A stretch of DNA of 49,030 nucleotides, taken from assembly GCA_016927755.1 (NCBI GenBank), contig JAFGLZ010000017.1:1-49030 (forward strand), written 5' to 3'. Of this stretch, positions 42,989-49,030 are shown piece by piece. Both the position numbers and the translations under genes were made by a program. The DNA comes from Phycisphaerae bacterium (GTDB taxonomy: Bacteria > Planctomycetota > Phycisphaerae > UBA1845 > JAFGLZ01). Within the stretch, counting starts at the first letter, position 1. Each line of letters starts with the position of its first letter. The notes beneath the pieces were generated by a model. The model was not told the origin of the DNA. It worked only from the letters and a program-made list of their open reading frames with translations, and did no database searches.

Positions 42989-43365
42989 TGCTATGTTTTC
43001 CAGTCAGTTACATCGCAAAGCACGCCTCCCGTAGACAATGATATCGTCCAACTCATGCGACAAATAAAGTTCAGTTTATAAAAATACAGCCATGGCGCAA
43101 ATCCGGAGACCTCGAAGGCTGCGCGGGGACTCGGAGCGGGCTTGGCTCAAGACGAGGCGCTCCTGGAAGATGCGGCCGAGAGGCCCGCACCCCGCCTCCT
43201 GCGATCGACGCGACGCAGCCACGGGTCCCGCCGGCGCCGCCCGCTCGGGTTCGCGCACCGCGCGTCTACTGATATAGTCTTGCCTGCCCAGGACCGGTCA
43301 CCCAGTCCTACCCCGCGAGCCCGGCCTCGGTGCCGCACGGGCCACCAAGCCAAGGAGACCGCCGA
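42989..43365. other. Divergent intergenic region
   Basis: This lies between the leftward PilZ gene and the rightward beta-helix gene. A short AT-rich stretch (43060-43090) contains TATAAA read leftward (43075-43080), a possible -10 for the PilZ gene with TTGCGC 14 nt upstream, which is too close for confidence. I see no gene. Confidence 0.45.
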
Positions 43366-45546
43366 ATGCTCATCCGCATGTCGTGTCAGATTCCAGAGTT
43401 CACCCTACGGGCGGCTGTCATCATCGCCGCCACCGTTGTCGCGCTCGGTCTGCCCTCTGCCATGGGAGCCGAGCCGCGGGTCCTCTACGTCGCGCCAAAC
43501 GGTGGCGATCAGTGGTCGGGGCGGCTCGCCGCACCCAACGCGGAAGGCACTGACGGTCCTCTCGCCTCGGTGCGGTCCGCCCGCGACGCCATCCGACGTA
43601 TCAAGCAGGCCGGCGCGCTGCCCAAGGGCGGTGTGACCGTCTGCATCCGAGAAGGCGTCTGCGAGATGTCCGCCACGCTGGAACTCGACGCCCGGGACGC
43701 CGGCACGCCCGAGACGCCGATCGTCTACCGCGCGCACAACGACGAGTCGGTCCGCCTGATCGGCGGCCGGCGCGTGACCGGCTTCAAGCCGGCCACGGAC
43801 CAGGCCGTTCTCGACCGACTTGACGAGAAGGCCCGAGGGAACGTGCTGCAGGTCGACCTCGAGACGCAAGGCATCACCGACTACGGCAAGCTGACGCGGC
43901 GAGGGTACACTTGCTCGGGGGGCGTGGCGGCAATGGAGTTGTTCTTTCAGGACCGCCCGATGACGCTGGCCCGCTACCCCAACGAGGGATGGCTGACAAT
44001 CAAGTCGGCTCCCGACGGGGCCAAGGGCGGCAAGTTCACCTGCCACGACGACCGTCTGAAGCGCTGGACCCGCGCCGAGGACGTCTGGATCCACGGCTAC
44101 TGGACGTATGACTGGGCGGATACCTACGAGAAGGTCGCGTCGATCGATCCGAAGACGCACACGATCACGACCGTTCCGCCGCACGGTGCGTACGGATACA
44201 AGCCGGGGCAGCGATTCTACGCCCACAATTTGCTCGAGGAGCTCGACGCGCCGGGCGAGTGGTACGTCGATCGCAAGACGGGGATCCTGTATTTCTGGCC
44301 ACCGGCTCCGCTGGAAGAGTATCCCGTCTACGTATCGATTCTCGACACGTTGGTATCGATGAAGGATGCGTCCTACGTCACGTTCCGGGGAATCACGTTC
44401 GAGTGCTGTCGAGCCATGGCGATCAGGATCCAGGGCGGAACCCACAACCGGATTGCCGGATGCACGCTGAGAAACACCGGCACATCCGGCGTCAAGCTCA
44501 CCGGAGGGACGGACAGCGGGGTGCAGGGCTGCGACGTATACAACACGGGCGGCACCGGCATCGGCCTGGCCGGCGGAGACCGCAAAACGCTCACACCGGG
44601 CAAGAACTACGCCGAGAACAATCACATCCACCACTTCGGTCGCTGGGAGAGGACCTACCGACCGGCCGTGGGGATGAGCGGCTGTGGGAACCGGATCCGG
44701 CACAATCTGATCCACGACGGGCCGCACGCGGGCATCCAGGGAGGCGGGAACGAACACCTCGTCGAGTTCAACGAGATCCATAGCATCTGCCAGGAGACCG
44801 GCGACGTCGGCGCCTTCTACATCGGACGCGACTGGACCCAGCGGGGCAACGTCATCCGCAACAACTTGTTCCATCACCTGCACGGCCCCTACACCTACGG
44901 CGCCATGGCCGTCTACCTCGACGACGCCGCCAGTGGCGCCACGATCTACGGCAACGTCTTCTACAGGGCCAGCCATGCGGCCTTCATCGGCGGCGGTCGC
45001 GACAACCTCGTCGAGAACAACATCTTCGTGGACTGCGACCCGTCGGTGCACATCGACACGCGCGGTATCCGCTGGGCCAAGAAGTACGCGGAGAAGGGCG
45101 GAACCTGGAAGATGCTGCCGAAGCTCGATGCCGTCAACTATAAGCAGCCCCCTTACAGCACGAAGTACCCCACGCTGCCCAAGATCCTCGACGACGAGCC
45201 CCTCCTGCCCAAGGGCAACGTCGTCGTCCGCAACGTCTCCTACGGCGGGCGATGGATGGACGCGCCCGAGATCGCCCGGAAGCTCACCGTCATCAAGGAC
45301 AACCTCATCGCCGATCCCAACAACCTTGCCGCGACCGACCCGAAGTTCGTCGATCCGGCCAACATGAACTTTCAGATCGCGGACGACTCGCCCGCCTACA
45401 AGCTCGGCTTCAAGAAGATCCCCTTCGAGAAGATGGGGCTGTACAAGGACGAGCTCCGAAAGACGCTGCCGAAACCCAAGCGAGACTGGAACGACTTCGT
45501 CCCGCTCGACAAACGGCCCAAACCGGAGCCCAAGGCCAAGAAGTAA
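43366..45546 (+). CDS. Secreted right-handed beta-helix enzyme, GH141-like
   Basis: A 726-residue exported protein (signal about 1-36, AAVIIAATVVALGLPSAMGA). It opens with 'YVAPNGGDQWSGRLAAPNAE' and 'SVRSARDAIRRIK', the hallmark N-terminus of GH141/GH120-type and pectate-lyase-like beta-helix enzymes. Then come stacked helix coils: 'YVTFRGITFECCRAMAIRIQ', 'NRIAGCTLRNTGTSGVKLTG', 'NHIHHFGRW', 'HNLIHDGPHAGIQGGGNEHL', 'FNEIHSICQETGDVGAFYIG', 'NNLFHHLHGP'. Conserved Asp/Glu in 'SICQETGDVGAFY' could be catalytic. GH141 members act on fucosyl or xylosyl linkages of pectin-type glycans; the substrate here is inferred only as a complex plant or algal glycan. Confidence 0.82.
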   Translation: MLIRMSCQIPEFTLRAAVIIAATVVALGLPSAMGAEPRVLYVAPNGGDQWSGRLAAPNAEGTDGPLASVRSARDAIRRIKQAGALPKGGVTVCIREGVCEMSATLELDARDAGTPETPIVYRAHNDESVRLIGGRRVTGFKPATDQAVLDRLDEKARGNVLQVDLETQGITDYGKLTRRGYTCSGGVAAMELFFQDRPMTLARYPNEGWLTIKSAPDGAKGGKFTCHDDRLKRWTRAEDVWIHGYWTYDWADTYEKVASIDPKTHTITTVPPHGAYGYKPGQRFYAHNLLEELDAPGEWYVDRKTGILYFWPPAPLEEYPVYVSILDTLVSMKDASYVTFRGITFECCRAMAIRIQGGTHNRIAGCTLRNTGTSGVKLTGGTDSGVQGCDVYNTGGTGIGLAGGDRKTLTPGKNYAENNHIHHFGRWERTYRPAVGMSGCGNRIRHNLIHDGPHAGIQGGGNEHLVEFNEIHSICQETGDVGAFYIGRDWTQRGNVIRNNLFHHLHGPYTYGAMAVYLDDAASGATIYGNVFYRASHAAFIGGGRDNLVENNIFVDCDPSVHIDTRGIRWAKKYAEKGGTWKMLPKLDAVNYKQPPYSTKYPTLPKILDDEPLLPKGNVVVRNVSYGGRWMDAPEIARKLTVIKDNLIADPNNLAATDPKFVDPANMNFQIADDSPAYKLGFKKIPFEKMGLYKDELRKTLPKPKRDWNDFVPLDKRPKPEPKAKK

Positions 45547-45621
45547 CGCAGGCCTCGAACCTGCGCGTAACGCAGGCTTCCAGCCTGCCCGTCATCGTAA
45601 CCCAGGCTTCTAAGCTGCCCG
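45544..45621. repeat. Three 24-nt palindromic repeats at a stop codon
   Basis: Units start at 45544, 45568 and 45598, each TAACGCAGGC-like, with an internal inverted repeat (GCAGGC ... GCCTGC). The first TAA is the stop codon of the beta-helix gene. The last two are separated by six extra bases. It is too short and too palindromic for a CRISPR array; it may act as a 3' end structure. Confidence 0.75.
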
Positions 45622-45892
45622 CAGGAATGTTTGAACAGATCGCCAAGAATGGGTGGCCCGTCGCTTCAGCGGCGGGGGACGCGAATTCGGGCCGTGGATC
45701 GTGTCTCTGATGGCTGGAGCCACAAGCCATGCATCGAGGGTTTTCGTAAAGCACAGTCTTCATTCATTGTTGCGGGCCGCTTAGCCTGCAAAGGGAATGG
45801 GCAAGGACGCCTGCGGTACACGAACCCGTCTGCCCGATACAGTACGAGGCGGCGGACGCGAAGCATTCTCGACGACCCCCAACGGGTGCCCC
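45622..45892. other. Intergenic region before the ABC importer genes
   Basis: No gene is recognised. It contains a near-perfect hairpin (CCCGTCGC, loop TTCA, GCGGCGGG, about 45658-45677), which could end the preceding transcript. A promoter for the importer operon is expected here but no clear boxes are seen. Confidence 0.4.
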
Positions 45893-47212
45893 ATGCCTCG
45901 ACATGTCGCGCGCCATATCGCCCCGCTATTGCTGGCGGCCCTCGCCGCCCCGCTCGGATGCGCTCGCCACGACGCCGGCGCGGGCGCGACGATCGAGCTC
46001 TGGACCTATCTCTCCGGCGGCTCGACCGACCGCACCACGGAATTCTGGCAGGAAGTGGCCCGCAAGTTCGAACGCGCCAACCCCGGCGTCCGCGTCTCCG
46101 TCGTCAGCGACATCCCCCACAACTACTACATGTCCATGCTGGGCACCCGCTTCATCGGACGGAACCCGCCAGACGTCATGATCATGGACGACGTCGACAT
46201 CGGCGACCTCGCCCGCGAGGGAATGCTCACGCCCCTCGAGTCCTTCATCGCCTCCGACCCGACCTACCGCAGCGCCGACTACGCGCCCAGCATGGTCCGC
46301 GACAGCTACGTCCGGGGCGTCCGCTACAGCGTCCCCTGGTACGGCTCCTTCGTGCAGATCACCTATCGCCGCGACCTGTTCGAGCAGGCCGGCGTCGCCC
46401 CGCCCAAGACCTGGGACGAGCTGCTCGCCGTCTGCCGGACGTTCCAGACCAAGCTCGACATGCCCCACCCCTTCGGGATGCCCCTCAACGGCTCCTTCTG
46501 GATGATCAATTGGGCCTGGCAGAACGGCGCGAGCGTGCTCAGCCCCGACCACCGGCGCGTCACCGTCGACACCCCCGAGTTCATCGAGGCGGTCCAGTTC
46601 GTCCACGACCTGATGCACAAGCATCGCGTCATGGACCCCGCCCTCGCCGGCGGCGCGAAGGTCTCCGACATGTGGAGCACCGGCGGGATCGCCATGATGA
46701 TGGACGGCGCATTCATGATCGGCCGATACGATGCCCTCTATCCCCGCTGGCAAGGCAAGTGGGCCCTCGCGCCGCTGCCCGCGGGCAAGCATCACGTGAG
46801 CTTCTACGGCGGCGCGCACCTCGTCATGAGCGCCGCGACGAAACGAGCCGCGCTCGCCTGGCGGTTCATGGTCTTCGCCACCAGCGCCGAGAACCAGATG
46901 ATGTACGCCGACATGCTCGGCAGCCCACCGGCGAGCATGAAGGTCTTCGACCTGCCGGCGTTCCGCGAGCGACATCCCCACCTGGTCGCCATGCGAAGCG
47001 CCATCGACCACGGACGCAACAACCCCCTCGCCCCCTTCTTCCCGAAGATCTGGTACGATCTGTTCCGAAACCGCGTCATCGACGTGGTCATGAACGATCC
47101 CGAGGCCGACGTCGCGGCGGCCGTTCGGTCCGCCGCCCGGGACATGCAGCGCGTGGCGGACGACTACTGGGCCAGGCATCCCGAGCTGGCCGCGGGCGGG
47201 GCGTCTCGATGA
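45893..47212 (+). CDS. Sugar ABC transporter substrate-binding lipoprotein
   Basis: A 439-residue extracytoplasmic solute-binding protein of the carbohydrate family (SBP_bac_1). Its lipobox P-L-G-C places the lipid anchor at Cys23. Typical features: 'IELWTYLSGGSTDRTTEFWQ' at the start of domain 1, 'FERANPGVRVSVV', 'DVMIMDDVDIGDLAREGMLT', 'SVPWYGSFVQITYRRDLFEQ', 'TWDELLAVCRTF' and 'GIAMMMDGAFMIGRY'. It captures an oligosaccharide outside and delivers it to the two permeases. Its stop overlaps the first permease ATG as ATGA, so all three form one operon. Confidence 0.92.
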   Translation: MPRHVARHIAPLLLAALAAPLGCARHDAGAGATIELWTYLSGGSTDRTTEFWQEVARKFERANPGVRVSVVSDIPHNYYMSMLGTRFIGRNPPDVMIMDDVDIGDLAREGMLTPLESFIASDPTYRSADYAPSMVRDSYVRGVRYSVPWYGSFVQITYRRDLFEQAGVAPPKTWDELLAVCRTFQTKLDMPHPFGMPLNGSFWMINWAWQNGASVLSPDHRRVTVDTPEFIEAVQFVHDLMHKHRVMDPALAGGAKVSDMWSTGGIAMMMDGAFMIGRYDALYPRWQGKWALAPLPAGKHHVSFYGGAHLVMSAATKRAALAWRFMVFATSAENQMMYADMLGSPPASMKVFDLPAFRERHPHLVAMRSAIDHGRNNPLAPFFPKIWYDLFRNRVIDVVMNDPEADVAAAVRSAARDMQRVADDYWARHPELAAGGASR

Positions 47213-48087
47213 GCGTTCGAGTCGGCAAACGCTGGAGCGAGGCGGGCTGGGGCGGGCTGTTCCTCCTGCCCGGCGTCACGATCATCTACGCCTTCGTCCT
47301 CCTGGCCGGCGTCCTCGCGTTCGTGCTCTCCTTCACGCACTGTAGCCGCTACGGCACCATCACCTGGGCGGGCCTGTACAACTACCGGAAGCTGCTCAGC
47401 GACCCGTTGGCACTGCGGAGCTTCGCCAACACGCTCCACTACGTCGTCGTCTTCGTGCCGCTCAACCTCGTCCTGGCCCTCGGTATCTCGCTGCTTCTCA
47501 ATCGCCGCTGGCCGGGCATGCGCCTGATCCGGTCAATCTACTTCGTCCCCGTCGTGATCTCGGGCGTGGTCGTCGTCAGCATCTTCCGCTTCATCTACGA
47601 TCGTGACTACGGCCCCATCAACGCCGTCCTGACCACGATCGGCTTCGAGCCCGTCCCCTGGCTCTGGGACGCCGGCTGGGCGATGGGGTCCATCATCGCC
47701 ATGGACCTCTGGAAGGCCTCCGCCTTCTTCTCCATCATCTTCCTGGCCGCCCTGCAGGACGTGCCCCGCGAGCTCCACGAAGCCGCCGAGGTCGACGGCG
47801 CGGGCGCCTGGGTCCGATTCCTCCACGTCACGCTCCCGTCGCTTCGCCCCGTCATCACCGCCGTCCTCATCCTCTCGAGCATCGGCGCATTCCGAGTCTT
47901 CATCCCCATGTTCGTGCTCACCGAGGGCGGGCCCGCCTACTCGACCCGAACCATCGCCCTCCACGCGTACCTCGCCGGCTTCAGGGACGGCGAGCTGGGC
48001 TACTCCAGCGCCACCTCCTTCACGCTGCTGGCCATCATCCTGACGGCCACGCTGGTCATGCACTGGATCAGGGGGCGTAGCGAGTGA
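47209..48087 (+). CDS. Carbohydrate ABC transporter permease (MalF type)
   Basis: A 292-residue inner-membrane permease with six predicted membrane segments. The cytoplasmic EAA loop that docks the ATPase is 'ELHEAAEVDGAGAWVRFLHV' followed by 'TLPSLRP'. The N-terminus 'GWGGLFLLPGVTIIYAFVLL' is usual for the first permease of CUT1 importers. It overlaps the binding-protein gene (ATGA) and the second permease (GTGA). The sugar is not known. Confidence 0.93.
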   Translation: MSVRVGKRWSEAGWGGLFLLPGVTIIYAFVLLAGVLAFVLSFTHCSRYGTITWAGLYNYRKLLSDPLALRSFANTLHYVVVFVPLNLVLALGISLLLNRRWPGMRLIRSIYFVPVVISGVVVVSIFRFIYDRDYGPINAVLTTIGFEPVPWLWDAGWAMGSIIAMDLWKASAFFSIIFLAALQDVPRELHEAAEVDGAGAWVRFLHVTLPSLRPVITAVLILSSIGAFRVFIPMFVLTEGGPAYSTRTIALHAYLAGFRDGELGYSSATSFTLLAIILTATLVMHWIRGRSE

Positions 48088-48938
48088 GACGAACCACGAC
48101 CAAAGGCTGGGTCGGGCGTCTGACCACCGCGGCCCTGCTGGCGTTCGGACTGATCGTCTTCGGCTTCCCCCTCTACTGGATGATCCGCGGGGCAATCATC
48201 ACCCAGGCCCAATGGACCGAGGTGCCCCTCGTCTGGATCCCCCGCGACGTCACCTTCCAGGCCTTCGTCGACATCTTCGCGCGGTTCCGAATGTCCCGCG
48301 TCCTCTTCAACACGGCCACCGTCGCCGTCCTCACGATGATCTGCCACGTGCTGTTCGACTCGATGGCGGGCTTCGCCTTCGCCAAGATGCGCATCCCCGG
48401 CAAGAACGTCATCTTCATGACGCTCCTGATCACGCTCATGGTGCCGTTCGAGGGGCTCATGGTGCCCCTCTACCTGATCGTCGCGCGGATCGGCCTGGCC
48501 AACACCTACGCCGGCATCATCCTGCCCGGCGCCGCCAGCGCCTTCTGCATCTTCCTCATGCGCCAGTTCTTCTCCCGCGTCCCGGACGAGGTCATCGAGG
48601 CCGCCATCGTCGACGGCGCGGGTTGGGGGCGCATCTTCCTCTCCATCGCCCTGCCGCTGGCCGCGCCGGCGGTGGCCACCATCGCCGTCATCACCTTCCT
48701 CGCCGGCTGGGAGTCGTTCATCTGGCCCCTCCTGATCACCGACCCGCACAGCCAGTTCGACGTCCTCCAGAAGGTCATCGCCCAGGCCACCTTCACCAGC
48801 ATGGGCGGCACGATCGACGTCGAATGGCCCTGGCTCATGGCCGCCGCCCTCATCTCCACCCTCCCAGTCCTCATCCTCTTCATCTTCTGCCAACGCTTCT
48901 TCATCGCCGGCCTAACCGGCGGCGCCGTCAAAGGATGA
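48084..48938 (+). CDS. Carbohydrate ABC transporter permease (MalG type)
   Basis: A 284-residue permease, GTG start overlapping the upstream stop. Six membrane segments; the EAA loop reads 'EVIEAAIVDGAGWGRIFLSI' then 'ALPLAAPA'. It forms a heterodimer with the preceding permease. No ATP-binding subunit follows in this window; CUT1 importers often share one MsmK-type ATPase encoded elsewhere. The last codons and stop are part of the terminal tandem repeat. Confidence 0.93.
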   Translation: MRRTTTKGWVGRLTTAALLAFGLIVFGFPLYWMIRGAIITQAQWTEVPLVWIPRDVTFQAFVDIFARFRMSRVLFNTATVAVLTMICHVLFDSMAGFAFAKMRIPGKNVIFMTLLITLMVPFEGLMVPLYLIVARIGLANTYAGIILPGAASAFCIFLMRQFFSRVPDEVIEAAIVDGAGWGRIFLSIALPLAAPAVATIAVITFLAGWESFIWPLLITDPHSQFDVLQKVIAQATFTSMGGTIDVEWPWLMAAALISTLPVLILFIFCQRFFIAGLTGGAVKG

Positions 48939-49030
48939 ACGTCTTCGGTCCCGTAGGGACCATGTGAAAATATCCCAGGACTTCCGTCAAAGGATGAACG
49001 TTTTCGGTCCCGTAGGGACCATGTGAAAAT
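48925..49030. repeat. Tandem 47-nt repeat, 59-nt period, at the permease stop
   Basis: Two copies (48925-48971, 48984-49030) differ at one position. Each contains the palindrome GGTCCCGTAGGGACC. The first copy includes the permease stop codon. The second runs to the window edge, so more copies may follow. The palindrome is, from memory, common between planctomycete genes. Confidence 0.8.

Noticed and set aside
45544..45621. CRISPR-like array
   Set aside because: Units are 24 nt, nearly adjacent, internally palindromic, without unique spacers or cas genes.

Overview
The window looks like chromosomal DNA of a planctomycete, most likely a Phycisphaerae-type or related uncultured lineage. The evidence is GC-rich DNA, C-x2-C zinc-ribbon membrane proteins of the 'CGYxLTG...CPECG' type, many secreted glycan-active proteins, HAF-repeat and InlB-like surface proteins with a membrane-plus-basic C-terminal tail, and several dispersed palindromic repeat families. 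This is an inference from protein style; no rRNA is present to confirm it.

Region 1 (1-10,100). On the minus strand lie a small zinc-ribbon protein, a CBM9-like lipoprotein, a polytopic zinc-ribbon membrane protein, a membrane-anchored protein with a pseudopilin-like C-terminus, and a membrane PIN-TRAM protein. Divergent to these are a stand-alone elongation factor G and a secreted, membrane-anchored protein. Region 2 (10,130-21,912) opens with a VapBC-like toxin-antitoxin pair. It continues with an export and polysaccharide block: a GH78 alpha-L-rhamnosidase with a tiny coupled ORF, an Asp-box sialidase-like protein, a subtilase, an HAF-repeat surface protein and a BNR-4 family protein that could be a polysaccharide lyase. 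Between 21,917 and 22,262 are scars of older mobile DNA: an IS66-like tail and a frameshifted integrase C-terminus.

Region 3 (22,375-38,641) is the most interesting part: a 16.3 kb integrated element. It is bounded by an exact 41-bp direct repeat equal to nucleotides 1-41 of an intact tRNA-Arg(UCU) gene. All its genes point the same way. They comprise small excisionase-like helix-turn-helix proteins, a lambda O/P-like replication pair (HTH initiator carrying an iteron-like array inside its own gene, then a DnaC-type loader), an XRE regulator followed closely by an HExxH protein (ImmR/ImmA-like logic), three related C4 zinc mini-proteins, a large structural-looking protein with a degenerate SGNH signature, a Mu gpT/HK97-type major capsid protein, a ParB-like C-terminal fragment, an acidic two-domain protein and a tyrosine integrase at the right end. 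I see no terminase, portal, prohead protease, tail tube or lysis gene. The best reading is a capsid-bearing satellite or a domesticated capsid element, not a complete prophage.

Region 4 (38,642-49,030) returns to chromosome. It holds a GH10-like TIM-barrel protein, a CARDB-containing secreted protein, a PilZ plus pseudo-receiver regulator, a beta-helix GH141-like enzyme and a carbohydrate ABC importer (lipoprotein binding protein and two permeases, no ATPase in the window). With the rhamnosidase and BNR proteins of region 2 this suggests a cell that breaks down complex, possibly rhamnose-rich, polysaccharides outside the cell and imports the products.
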